A DNA stretch of 64,000 bases from Pedobacter sp. ASV28. GTDB lineage: Bacteria; Bacteroidota; Bacteroidia; Sphingobacteriales; Sphingobacteriaceae. Location of the stretch: the NCBI RefSeq assembly GCF_016428855.1, contig NZ_JAELTN010000006.1:62001-126000 (forward strand), written 5' to 3'. The notes beneath the pieces are model-generated. The model was not told the DNA's origin. It worked only from the letters and a program-made list of their open reading frames with translations, and did no database searches. Shown in pieces: positions 35,066 to 43,823 of this stretch (positions are counted from its first letter, which is position 1; the number at the start of each line of letters is the position of its first letter). The position numbers and the translations under genes were made by a program.

Positions 35066-38000
35066 GTGTACAAAGAATTCGTTGATAAAATACATCAGGA
35101 AAAAGCTAAAAACGACAGCAATTCCAGGGACCTTGCCCATTCGCTGAATGTGTTGTCCAAAACAGTCTTCGGCGAAGTCAACCGTTTCATTTTTGAATTG
35201 CTTCAAAATGCGGATGACTCCTCTTCCGATGGAAGCCCCATCAATGTTCAATTCAAATTATTGGAGAACTATCTGGTGTTTTCCCACGACGGCAAACACT
35301 TCACAAAAGAGGACGTGCAAGGTATATCGGGCATTGGTAACCGGGCCAGTGAAAAAGACAAAAACGTCGAAAAAACGGGCTATAAGGGAATTGGCTTCAA
35401 ATCAGTTTTTGGGTCATCCGATTACGCGCACATAGTATCAGGTGGCTTTTCTTTTCGGTTTGATAAGAATTTTGAGGGTTATCACGGTTCCGAAGAATTT
35501 CCTTGGCAGGTGGTGCCGATCTGGACGGATCAGCCGGCAAGGGAGGTCGCCGAGTGTTACGACCAAAAGCGGGTCAATACGATCATTCACATCAGCGACC
35601 GTAAAAACATCAAGAAGGAGATTATCAATGTTTTTGAGGATTGCCAAATAATTCTTTTTCTAAGGAAGGTCAAAACGGTCACGCTTTTCGATGGGGACAC
35701 AAAAATATTTGAGGTTACCAAAGAAGTCGCGGACGGTGTGGTAGATCTTTATAACGGTGGCCGGTTGGAGAGTTCCTGGATACTCAAGACGATGGATCTG
35801 GCCATCAATGATGCGTTGTCCTTAAAACTCAAAGATCTGTCCGAGACAGCGTGCCCGCAGAAACTAAAAGAAGCAAAAGCGACGAAACTTACTTTTGCTG
35901 CAAAGGTTAAAGACCAGCAGATCGTGCCGGTCGAAAGAGCAGTTATTTACTCATATCTTCCGACAAAAGCGAAAAAGGATTTTCCGTTCCTTATCAATGG
36001 GGACTTTTTGACAAATGCCGAACGCACTGAATTAATGCCAAATATCTGGAACGAATTTCTGTTTAGGGAAATTGCGGTACGCCAATTGGAATGGTTCCGG
36101 GAGCTGCAGGATACCGAGTACCGCTTTGATGTGCTCAGTTTACTAAACGGCAAGTATCCGGATTACTCCGATTCGGTAATTGACCTTGCATATAACGAAA
36201 GCTTGGAGGCCGCCGCGGCAACCGTTGATTTTTTACCGGTCCAGCATGAGGAAGGACGTACCGTTGTGATAAAAGCGGCGATAGTAGATAATCCCGGCTT
36301 TTCTGAATACTTCCGGCCCTCTACAATAACAGGGTATTTAGAAATTACGGGAACACATAACGTTTTAGACTTACGTCTGAAAAATCAGGCCAAACTAAAA
36401 TCGCTGGGGGCCATTTCCTTTACCTTTCCCGAGCTTCTTGGGCTCATCGAATCGAAGGCTATAAATGATGTTGCTGGTGCTATTGAAACAATAAGATTCT
36501 TCTACAATAAAACGCTCAACGGAAAAAACCAGACATGGCTGCTCCCGCTTGAGTCGGCGGCATTTATCATGGACGAATCCGGAGAGTACAAAACGCCGAA
36601 AGAGATTTTCATTCCCGCGCAGACTGCGGTTGCCGATGTCGCCTTCAGCCTTAGTTACGTTCATGCGGACATTTTGGCCCGCTATGCCTCCGCACCACAA
36701 GTCTTGGTATGGCTCCAAAATTTAGGGGTGCGGGAGCCTACTGATCTGGAAGTAGTTAAAAAGTCTATTATTCCGATGATTGCAAACGGTGGTGTAAATC
36801 AGCAAAATGTAATGGCCGTCACCCGCTTTGTCTTTAAAGTGTTCCGGGCAAAACAGCTTTCGGACAAAGATTACTCTGATTTGCGGATGTTGGAGGTTCT
36901 TACCGTAAACGGTCTAAAAATTCCAAGCCAATGCTATTTCTCAGATGATTATGTTCCTGAAAAAAAGCTCTCATCGGTATTGCCTCATGCCAATTTTTTG
37001 GTGAACGACTACATAGAAGATAGCGCAGATGTCTTGGACTGGAAAACATTCTTCAAAAAAATCGGAGTGCGGGAAAATATCTCCATTGAGCTTATTGAAG
37101 AAAAAATAGAAAGACAAGCTTTCGAGAGGCAACATCCAGAGGCCAGCAGATATTTTAGTTGGTTAGATAAAATAGAGGCATATCCGTCGTTGTACCATCC
37201 GTGGCGCAATAGCGGGCAGCATTACATACAGAATTACACTTCGATAGAATTCAGGTTAAGCCTGCTCGAACCGGCTTTCTCCAAATTTTTTTGGGGTAAA
37301 ATGTTGGATAATTGGGATAATTTCATATCAAAATGCGATATCACCAAGTACTTTCGTCTCGGTGGTAGCGACACTGTTCCGAGCTACATCCAATACTACA
37401 TTGAAAATTTTGAATGTATTCCGTGTACAGATGGAAAATGCTACAGGTGTGGCGATGTATTTGCGCCCACATTAAAATCTGTCATCGGAAAACATCTTCC
37501 TGTGGCAGACCTCCCAGTATCGATGACGGTGGAACAATTGAGTTTTTTCAAATTCAAAAGGAATATCAGCCCCGAGGAGTGTTTGAAGCTTCTTGGTCTA
37601 ATCAGTTCTGAGCCCCTGGGCAGTGAAACCAACAGGCAGTTATTTTCGATATATGATCAGCTGACCGGAACACCTACCAACGTGGTGCGTTTATTGCGTT
37701 CTACGATAAATGAATGGAAAGCTAGTGGGTGTCTCCTTAACACGGACAACAATTTTCAGCCGGTTAGTGACCTTTATGTTTTTGGCTTACATAATACGCA
37801 GCCGCCAATGGGTTCCAATAGATTTCTTAAAGTGGCATCCCGTTCGAAAGACGAGATCAGCGCACTCGCTGACTTTTTTGGCCTTCAGCAGATCACGGAA
37901 GATTTATTGGAGTTTGTTCCTGTCGACGCTATCGAGAATACCGAAATACGACAGGCATTGTTGGAGCGTACACCACACCTTGCACTCATCTATTCTAAGA

Positions 38001-38932
38001 AAAGTACAGAGGATTATCGTAAAATACTTTCACGGATCGTCACATCACTTCAGAACACCACGTTCATAAATGCAAGTTCCCTTAGCTTGGTCTACAAGGA
38101 CAAAGGTCAGGTGATTGTAGATTCCAAAATAGACTGTTGGCCAGGAAAATCTGGTGAATTTTATTTTACAGGCAAATGGAATTCTCCGATTACCGTGTAT
38201 AGTCTCAGCGGTAGTCTATGTGATCTTTTGAACATGGAAGGCATGGCAAGAGAATTCGGGTTGGTCATGCAGCTCTCGCCAAAGGACATACACCTATGGC
38301 TTACCGAACAGGGATATCCAGTTAGTGAAATCAGTGAAGGAGATGACTTATTTAAAGCTGCCGCCGTCGAAGCTTCAATCGATCACACTGATGCGGAAAG
38401 TCCTTTTACCGGTGTTGATATCGCTTTTGAAAATGTATTTACACCAGAGCTGAATGTAGAGGATATTAACTTCAAAAATGTTACTGCGGTAGTAAACAAT
38501 TTATCGCAAGTAACCATTAGCACGAATAAAACATACCAGCCGATTGAGAATTCGCAGGTTAAAATAGACATAGGAAGATGGTCAGAAGAATATGTTAACA
38601 GATACCTTCATGAGAATTCCGAACGTTTTACAGAGATAATTTGGCATAACGAGAATTCTGAAAGTTATCTTCCTTACGATTTTACAGTTAAGGAAAATGG
38701 GATCCCTAAGTGCATAGAAGTAAAAGGCACGCCTTCGCAGACAAAGGAAATGATAAAATTATCTTTAGAGGAATGGAAACAAATGTTCGCACATGGAAAT
38801 AACTATTCGATATTCCGGGTCTATGGTGCAGGGTTGACCAAATACAACAGATTAGAGATAAATGACAATATCAGGCGCGAAATAGAAACGGGGAAACTAT
38901 TAGATTTTCCAATGGAGATTTTTCTTCCTTAG
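35066..38932 (+). CDS. Sacsin-like GHKL ATPase fused to DUF3883 nuclease-like domain, candidate defence protein
   Basis: The 1,288-residue protein starts at a GTG. The N-terminus is a GHKL (Hsp90/sacsin-like) ATPase: N-box ELLQNADD at 44-51, G1 FSHDGKHF at 72-79 and glycine-rich lid GYKGIGFKS at 105-113. The C-terminus (about 1165-1270) carries the DUF3883 pattern: SEEYV near 1171, PYDFTV near 1203 and CIEVKGTP near 1215, the acid, D and ExK spacing of PD-(D/E)xK nucleases. The 1,000 residues between look helical and are unrecognised. It is convergent with the Gabija-like pair, next to the ICE end, and AT-rich relative to the tra genes. No function is proven; phage or plasmid defence is inferred from domains and location. 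Confidence 0.82.
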   Translation: MYKEFVDKIHQEKAKNDSNSRDLAHSLNVLSKTVFGEVNRFIFELLQNADDSSSDGSPINVQFKLLENYLVFSHDGKHFTKEDVQGISGIGNRASEKDKNVEKTGYKGIGFKSVFGSSDYAHIVSGGFSFRFDKNFEGYHGSEEFPWQVVPIWTDQPAREVAECYDQKRVNTIIHISDRKNIKKEIINVFEDCQIILFLRKVKTVTLFDGDTKIFEVTKEVADGVVDLYNGGRLESSWILKTMDLAINDALSLKLKDLSETACPQKLKEAKATKLTFAAKVKDQQIVPVERAVIYSYLPTKAKKDFPFLINGDFLTNAERTELMPNIWNEFLFREIAVRQLEWFRELQDTEYRFDVLSLLNGKYPDYSDSVIDLAYNESLEAAAATVDFLPVQHEEGRTVVIKAAIVDNPGFSEYFRPSTITGYLEITGTHNVLDLRLKNQAKLKSLGAISFTFPELLGLIESKAINDVAGAIETIRFFYNKTLNGKNQTWLLPLESAAFIMDESGEYKTPKEIFIPAQTAVADVAFSLSYVHADILARYASAPQVLVWLQNLGVREPTDLEVVKKSIIPMIANGGVNQQNVMAVTRFVFKVFRAKQLSDKDYSDLRMLEVLTVNGLKIPSQCYFSDDYVPEKKLSSVLPHANFLVNDYIEDSADVLDWKTFFKKIGVRENISIELIEEKIERQAFERQHPEASRYFSWLDKIEAYPSLYHPWRNSGQHYIQNYTSIEFRLSLLEPAFSKFFWGKMLDNWDNFISKCDITKYFRLGGSDTVPSYIQYYIENFECIPCTDGKCYRCGDVFAPTLKSVIGKHLPVADLPVSMTVEQLSFFKFKRNISPEECLKLLGLISSEPLGSETNRQLFSIYDQLTGTPTNVVRLLRSTINEWKASGCLLNTDNNFQPVSDLYVFGLHNTQPPMGSNRFLKVASRSKDEISALADFFGLQQITEDLLEFVPVDAIENTEIRQALLERTPHLALIYSKKSTEDYRKILSRIVTSLQNTTFINASSLSLVYKDKGQVIVDSKIDCWPGKSGEFYFTGKWNSPITVYSLSGSLCDLLNMEGMAREFGLVMQLSPKDIHLWLTEQGYPVSEISEGDDLFKAAAVEASIDHTDAESPFTGVDIAFENVFTPELNVEDINFKNVTAVVNNLSQVTISTNKTYQPIENSQVKIDIGRWSEEYVNRYLHENSERFTEIIWHNENSESYLPYDFTVKENGIPKCIEVKGTPSQTKEMIKLSLEEWKQMFAHGNNYSIFRVYGAGLTKYNRLEINDNIRREIETGKLLDFPMEIFLP

Positions 38933-39104
38933 CCTCTGTTGGCAAAGTTGAAAAAACCATCGCTCTAATGGAAAAATTGCCATTTGTTTGAGATACATCT
39001 ACGAAAGAATAGGTGATGGTATGTCTAATCATGCTTCTATTAATTCGTAACTACTCTGAAAAATTAAATAATGTGAAGTGTTTTTTTCAATCAAATCAAT
39101 TCGA
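38933..39104. other. Intergenic stretch between convergent defence genes
   Basis: In these 172 bases between the GHKL/DUF3883 gene and the helicase gene I see no gene and no strong terminator hairpin. Confidence 0.5.
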
Positions 39105-40865
39105 TTAACATCGTATGATTTTAAATAGTCCACTTAGGCTTCCTTCTTGACTAACGTCTAGCGTAGGAATATTGATGAAAAGTCTACCCTTGGCTCGGCT
39201 GATCCCTACATATCTGACACGCTGCTCTTCTACGTTTAGGTTTGGGGAAGTTAGATAGCCAACGTCTTGTGAACCGGTCATCACAACCAGTACGTTCTCA
39301 AACTCGTCGCCCTTCGCTTTATGGATTGTCTTACATTCCAGCACTTTATTTTCGGTATCTACGAACACTGCTACTTGCTGATAGCTGTGGTGATCATAAA
39401 AATCCCTAGGTCCCCCTCTTGTAAGAGTTGGCATGCTCGGACTTATATTGGCTTTCACGAGTTCATAAAACTTAAAGAGCGGTTCACCCTCAAAGGAGCT
39501 CCTTTCAGATAACAGCACGGCCAACTGATGGAACGCAGCTTTTCTTCTTAGTCCACTGTCTGTGATATGCAAAAAACTCTTCTCCATCTCTTTGATCGCC
39601 GCCTTGAAGTTTTTCTCAACCCCCAATTCTACGGATTTCATTGTACGAACAATGATCTTCCTACGGTCTGAAGAAGTATCTTTTTCATATAATTTGTCCA
39701 AGAGATTGACTGTTGGAATATCAACATTGTAGAGCCTTTTCATAGCGTTCACTGTAACATTGTCTCGTGAAAGCGTGACCAGTAGTTCTGCTCCACAAAT
39801 CGCCAGTGCCTTTTCAAAAGCCTCGTCCTGCTTTCCGACAAAGATAATCGGCTTTTCACCAGGATCACGCCTCAAGGGATTCTGAGTGATATCGCTCCGA
39901 AGATAGTTGAGTACATCGACAATTTTATTTGTACTCCGCCTATTGTCCTTTATGACAAACTCCTGCTGACCCGGAAGCGAAAACCGTTCAAAGTCACTTA
40001 CAGCAGCGCCCTGAAAACTGTAGATTGCCTGAGCCTTATCACCAATAATTCCAACTATCGTCTCTTTTTGTGCCAAGAGCTTTACGATAGCGGTTTGTAC
40101 GGGACTGGTATCCTGAAATTCATCTATAAAGAAATAGGGAAATTTAGCCTGGAGTACTACAATGATGAACGGGTATTTTGTGATGAGCTGGTATCCAAAA
40201 AACAGCACGTCCTCATGGTGAAGCCATCCTTTCCTCCAGAATATCTTTTTATAGTCCATAAGCCCTGGGAAGAGAATGTCAAGACATTTTATCTTATTTA
40301 GCCCGGTACTAGCTTCATAGTCAAATGCCTTAGTATTGTCTACAGCAATTTCCAGATTATCCCCATTAAATTTAAAGTGAATGGAAGCCAGCCAATTCTT
40401 TAGGGCGTTAATATTGCCTGGTATCTTGATTAGCTGATTCGGCATCCAAGGGCTCTTTAGCCTTGAGACGTTTTGATGGGCGTCAATCCATTCCTTGACA
40501 TATTTCCTTGAAACTATATGGTCATCGTGCCCATCCATATATTTCACTTCGAACTCATATTCATCCGCAATGAAATGCATATAAGGCCGGATGATATTGT
40601 TGTAAATAAAACTGTGGATGGTTGAAGTTTCCACCCGCTCTGTACCGACATTCAAGCGACTGTTGATCGTATCAACAGCAATATTGGTGTAGGTGATGCA
40701 GGCAACCTTTCGATAATTGCTCAATCTTTTCGACTCCGCAAGTACATGTTTAATATGGTTCACTAGCCAATGTGTTTTCCCGGCACCAGGGCCAGCCTTG
40801 ATCTTGAATGGCAGTTCTATATCGATGCTATCGTTCGAGGTAATCGTATTTACTGGCATATCCAA
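39105..40865 (-). CDS. UvrD/PcrA-like helicase, Gabija GajB-like
   Basis: The 586-residue protein is a superfamily 1 helicase with motif I AGPGAGKT (residues 24-31), motif II IDEFQDTSPVQ (about 252), motif III GDKAQAIYSFQGA (about 276), motif V TIHKAKGDEF and motif VI YVGISRAK (about 556). It directly follows an OLD-family nuclease gene, overlapping it by 16 bases. That order and overlap match Gabija, in which GajA cuts DNA and GajB is thought to sense or unwind it during phage infection. The alternative start at residue 3 cannot be excluded. Confidence 0.88.
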   Translation of the reverse strand: MDMPVNTITSNDSIDIELPFKIKAGPGAGKTHWLVNHIKHVLAESKRLSNYRKVACITYTNIAVDTINSRLNVGTERVETSTIHSFIYNNIIRPYMHFIADEYEFEVKYMDGHDDHIVSRKYVKEWIDAHQNVSRLKSPWMPNQLIKIPGNINALKNWLASIHFKFNGDNLEIAVDNTKAFDYEASTGLNKIKCLDILFPGLMDYKKIFWRKGWLHHEDVLFFGYQLITKYPFIIVVLQAKFPYFFIDEFQDTSPVQTAIVKLLAQKETIVGIIGDKAQAIYSFQGAAVSDFERFSLPGQQEFVIKDNRRSTNKIVDVLNYLRSDITQNPLRRDPGEKPIIFVGKQDEAFEKALAICGAELLVTLSRDNVTVNAMKRLYNVDIPTVNLLDKLYEKDTSSDRRKIIVRTMKSVELGVEKNFKAAIKEMEKSFLHITDSGLRRKAAFHQLAVLLSERSSFEGEPLFKFYELVKANISPSMPTLTRGGPRDFYDHHSYQQVAVFVDTENKVLECKTIHKAKGDEFENVLVVMTGSQDVGYLTSPNLNVEEQRVRYVGISRAKGRLFINIPTLDVSQEGSLSGLFKIIRC

Positions 40866-42943
40866 ACAATTGCGTCGTTGATATAACTGGGTACATTAAA
40901 GGCCTGCTGAACTGGCGTAGCCGCACCTGCTGGTGCACCTGTTGGAAGACCAAGGTTGATCTCGAGGAGGTTGGCAAGTTCCAATGCATTCTCGCCCTTG
41001 CCCACGGATTTTAGGTAACGGGTTGCAATGATTGCCTTATTTTTATCATCGTCTGTCCAATCGGGTGCCGTAAGCGAAATGATAGCATCTTTTAGATCTT
41101 CATTTGCTCTACTTTTTCCCAATCGACTAAGCAGGTCCGCAGTCGGCTTTGCCTGTGCATACAAATCCACCAGGTCCTCTAATTCCTTTTTGTTTGCGAT
41201 TGATTTTGTGATGAGCAGCTTCGAGTCAATATTGACTAAACTTAGCTCATACTCAAAAGTCTTGCCCTTGGGATGGTTTTGACCAAAGAATCGGATGTTA
41301 GGGTGCCGGCTATATGCAGCAATCTTGGCGGCCAAATGGTCCCGATAAACGTAGTTTGCGTTATCCTGTTCGTACCGATAGGGATAACAGGACTCATAGT
41401 AACTTTCAGCATTTTCCTTTCGCTCAGGATCACGATCCTTAAGACACGCCACTTTTTTGGGTATCGCATAGGAATTGGTGGTATCGAACAGAGTAAGAAA
41501 ATGATCGAAGAAACGGCCACCTACGGGCACGACGGCCACATGTTGGTCTTCTAAATTCTCACCACAGTATTTGGCCAGGGTGGGGATCAGCAGCTCTTCG
41601 GCAAGGCCCTCGACAAAGATGATCTTTTGGGCAAAGAGCATATCTGACCGCGTGGCATCGAGGAAACGCTGGACATACGCCTTGGCATCCTGTCCTTCAG
41701 CCGTATTGGGGAACACCTTTCCTGGATAGCCTGCTGAGATAACGCCTTTTTCATTATGCAGGCAGATGATCTCATCAAGGGATACCGCCGAGGTAATCTG
41801 CGTCGAGTGGGTAGTCACGAAGATCTGGCGAACCTTACGCTTGTTCTTGTTCTCCTTCAGAAACTTGAGGAACTTATACTGCATGGCCGGATGCAGATGT
41901 GCTTCCGGTTCCTCAATGGCCAATACCGGAAAGACCTTCGCATTGCCTCCAAGGTAATTGCCATCTGCATTGACCTGCATCTTAGCAAGGAGCAGGGACA
42001 TAAAGATAAGGTTATTGTAGCCAAGGCCATTATGGGTGGCGGGTATGGTAATATCGAGTCCGGCGTAGCCGATGATCAGCTTAAGGGCAGAATACATTTC
42101 CACATCGGAGATTGCCCCATCGAAATCAGGAAGGGCATTATTAAAGGTAGCACCAGTCTGGGTGGCATAGGAAAGGATATGTTTCTTTCCCGCTTCCATC
42201 CTGGTCTGCAGGTCCTGAATAAGTCCTCCTGCCTTAGTTGTAAAACTGGCTTTAAGTGCCTTGATCTCCGCAAGCTTGACATCCTTGTTCTTGACAGCGT
42301 CATCAGCCGACTTGATCTCATAATCCATAAAGAAGTCCAGTACGTCCCGTAGCATTGTGTTCTTCCCCGTGAACATGTCCCTTTCCACATCCCGGATCGC
42401 GGTCAAGAATTGGAAGTCGAATTTTTGAAGGGCGGAGCTGTCTGCGATCACCCTCAGCGCGGGTTCACCTCCATATATCTTATTCTGGTAGAATCTTAAA
42501 AACTCATGCTTGATTACCAGCCACGCATCTTGCTTGGTTGTACATCCCGCGAGCGCGATATGGTAGTCTCCATGTTTTTCAAAGGGCAGTGAAAACCTGT
42601 AGGTCAGTTTGGCCTGATAGGGCGCATCAAGCTTAACCAGCCAATCCGCTACGGTGACTAGATCATCGCTGGTCAAATCCTCGCCTTCACTCTGGTCAAT
42701 AACTAAACTGATAACAACCTCCGGCGCCTTCGCCTGGAGGTCTGCTATGCTAACGGCCTTGGAGAAATCATCAATTTCGAGTTTTTTTGTGAGATTTTGA
42801 TCAATGATCAAAGCTATCGCCTTTAACAAACTAGTTTTACCTGCGTTATTGTGGCCAATAATAACGTTTACACCATCATTGAATTCGACAGTGTTTTTAG
42901 GGAAATTTCGAAATCCCTCAATGATAACTTTTGAAATGTACAT
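40850..42943 (-). CDS. OLD-family ATPase/TOPRIM nuclease, Gabija GajA-like
   Basis: The 697-residue protein has an SMC-type ATPase head: Walker A GHNNAGKT (30-37), signature-like NGLGYNNLIF (about 305) and Walker B LAIEEPEAHLHP (about 340). A TOPRIM nuclease domain follows: IFVEGLAEELLIP (about 441) and KDRDPERK (about 501), giving the conserved glutamate and DxD-type acid pair. This is the layout of class 2 OLD nucleases that pair with a UvrD helicase. It is about 100 residues longer than the founding GajA. It is the first gene of the two-gene unit, read towards the GHKL/DUF3883 gene. Confidence 0.9.
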   Translation of the reverse strand: MYISKVIIEGFRNFPKNTVEFNDGVNVIIGHNNAGKTSLLKAIALIIDQNLTKKLEIDDFSKAVSIADLQAKAPEVVISLVIDQSEGEDLTSDDLVTVADWLVKLDAPYQAKLTYRFSLPFEKHGDYHIALAGCTTKQDAWLVIKHEFLRFYQNKIYGGEPALRVIADSSALQKFDFQFLTAIRDVERDMFTGKNTMLRDVLDFFMDYEIKSADDAVKNKDVKLAEIKALKASFTTKAGGLIQDLQTRMEAGKKHILSYATQTGATFNNALPDFDGAISDVEMYSALKLIIGYAGLDITIPATHNGLGYNNLIFMSLLLAKMQVNADGNYLGGNAKVFPVLAIEEPEAHLHPAMQYKFLKFLKENKNKRKVRQIFVTTHSTQITSAVSLDEIICLHNEKGVISAGYPGKVFPNTAEGQDAKAYVQRFLDATRSDMLFAQKIIFVEGLAEELLIPTLAKYCGENLEDQHVAVVPVGGRFFDHFLTLFDTTNSYAIPKKVACLKDRDPERKENAESYYESCYPYRYEQDNANYVYRDHLAAKIAAYSRHPNIRFFGQNHPKGKTFEYELSLVNIDSKLLITKSIANKKELEDLVDLYAQAKPTADLLSRLGKSRANEDLKDAIISLTAPDWTDDDKNKAIIATRYLKSVGKGENALELANLLEINLGLPTGAPAGAATPVQQAFNVPSYINDAIVWICQ

Positions 42944-43218
42944 AGAGCGTTGGTTTTAGCCGTTGTCGTCTTCAATACTACCTCATTTTTTTTTGCGAAC
43001 ATCATATAGCGAAGAGTCCGTAACGGGTATAATCAAAACTATAAAACAATTGTCTTACTTACAATTATAAAAACATCCTTTGCAAAAATGCCTAAAATAC
43101 TTGCGTTTAATTTGGACGATCTCGTTTACGATATCTATCAATTGTGTAGTCTAAATACGTTCTGATAAAATAAAAGTTACTGTTTTACAAGCAACTAAGG
43201 ACTAGCAACGCCAACACA

Positions 43219-43249
43219 TTTTGTATTAAGTAATTTTTTAATACATTTG
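43219..43249 (+). promoter_or_regulatory. Bacteroidota-type promoter reading out of the ICE end
   Basis: The -33 TTTTG (ends 43,223) and -7 TACATTTG (43,242-43,249) are separated by 18 bases and match the TTTG/TAnnTTTG consensus. A transcript starting near 43,256 would run about 200 nt across the att scar to the terminator at 43,427-43,463. No reading frame longer than a few codons is found in it. Confidence 0.65.
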
Positions 43250-43407
43250 CATATATAAACGGTACATTGACTGACTGAAGTAAGATTAATAGGAAGCACA
43301 AAAGGCTACAGAGTAATTCATTTTAAATGAGACCTATTCGGTTACCCTTTTTTGATTTCGCTTGATAATATACGGATAATCAACGAATTATAAGGAGTAG
43401 TGGTAGC

Positions 43408-43420
43408 CCTGCCACCCCGA
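43408..43420 (+). other. 3' fragment of a tRNA-Pro gene, ICE attachment site
   Basis: CCTGC-CACCCCG-A matches the T-stem 3' strand, acceptor 3' strand and discriminator base of bacterial tRNA-Pro (5' acceptor CGGGGTG). The preceding bases do not form a T-loop, so this is a scar and not a gene. It is followed directly by a terminator, as after a tRNA. Duplication of a tRNA 3' end at the distal junction is the normal result of tyrosine-integrase insertion. Confidence 0.7.
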
Positions 43421-43493
43421 CTTCAGAGGACAAATCAAATTTACTTTTGGTTTGTCCTTTTTTATTTCCCTCTGATTTCTTGTTAATCAAATA
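43420..43493 (+). repeat. Direct repeat, copy 1 (tRNA-downstream sequence)
   Basis: It begins ACTTCAGAGGACAAATC and is identical to 47,404 onward for 36 bases, then similar for about 38 more. The shared part contains the terminator hairpin. The copies are in the same orientation, 3,984 bases apart. Confidence 0.9.
43427..43463 (+). terminator. Intrinsic terminator after the tRNA-Pro fragment
   Basis: Stem AGGACAAA and TTTGTCCT, 16-base loop, then a T-run to 43,463. It would originally have terminated the tRNA-Pro transcript. Confidence 0.8.
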
Positions 43494-43515
43494 AATATAT
43501 TGGGCAGGATAGTTT

Positions 43516-43698
43516 TCATTCTGACGGCTCGATACGCCAGCTAGAAGAACAGATAGAGTCTGTAAAGTAAACTATTTTGATAGGTTTGGTTGGTGATGAA
43601 AGATTGGTTTCCTCTTCAGGTTTTGTCGTTTCCGGTACGCCGCATATCCCTGTTTCGGTGCCACATAGCGCCGGATTTTTATTTTCTTTCGTATTCAT
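43516..43698 (-). pseudogene. N-terminal remnant of a DsbA-family (SpxH/FrnE-like) protein
   Basis: The 60-residue frame has an N-terminus typical of Bacteroidota DsbA-family proteins: a cysteine-containing leader (NPALCGTETGICGVPE) and then KIVYFTDSICSSSWRIEPSE. In intact relatives the last part reads CSSCWGIEP and about 230 more residues follow. Here the second active-site cysteine is serine and the protein stops directly after it, 20 bases from the copy 1 direct repeat. The gene is therefore truncated and probably inactive. Confidence 0.7.
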
Positions 43699-43823
43699 AT
43701 TTTAATATTATTCTTGGTTTACCTGTGATGAAGTTTAAATTGCAATAAAAAGACTTAAATCTCTTGTCCAGGCAAAGCAACCTCGTTTTGAAATTTTAGG
43801 TAGGAATAGTAGGATAATAGTGT

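Larger units (their letters stand above)
1..43440. mobile_element. Integrative conjugative element (right-hand part, CTnDOT-like Tra family)
   Basis: A relaxase, MobA protein, VirD4-type coupling protein, ParA-like TraA and the Bacteroidota tra series E-Q are present in the order typical of Bacteroidota ICEs. The right boundary is placed at a 3' tRNA-Pro fragment near 43,408-43,420. The left boundary and the integrase lie outside the window. The tra genes are visibly GC-rich at third codon positions, while the cargo genes (iron block, DUF4297 protein, GHKL/DUF3883 protein, Gabija-like pair) are AT-richer, so the cargo was probably acquired separately. No traP-like primase, rteABC regulators or excision genes are seen in this part. 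Confidence 0.85.
43256..43463 (+). ncRNA. Possible short untranslated transcript ending at the tRNA terminator
   Basis: It lies between a well-formed promoter and an intrinsic terminator, about 208 nt, with no convincing reading frame. A GTGGTA/TGCCAC hairpin overlaps the tRNA scar. It does not match an RNA family I know and may be incidental transcription. Confidence 0.3.
42944..43515. other. ICE end region: intergenic, with promoter, tRNA scar and terminator
   Basis: These 570 bases hold no supported gene. They contain an outward promoter (43,219-43,249), the 3' tRNA-Pro fragment (43,408-43,420) and an intrinsic terminator. The sequence to about 43,400 is taken to be the ICE tip. Confidence 0.6.

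Noticed and set aside
43088..43165. A 25-codon plus-strand frame preceded by a TTTG box
   Set aside because: It is too short and unsupported; it may be the 5' remnant of a lost gene.
43401..43420. A complete tRNA gene at the ICE end
   Set aside because: Only the 3' T-stem/acceptor bases are present; there is no anticodon arm or T-loop upstream.
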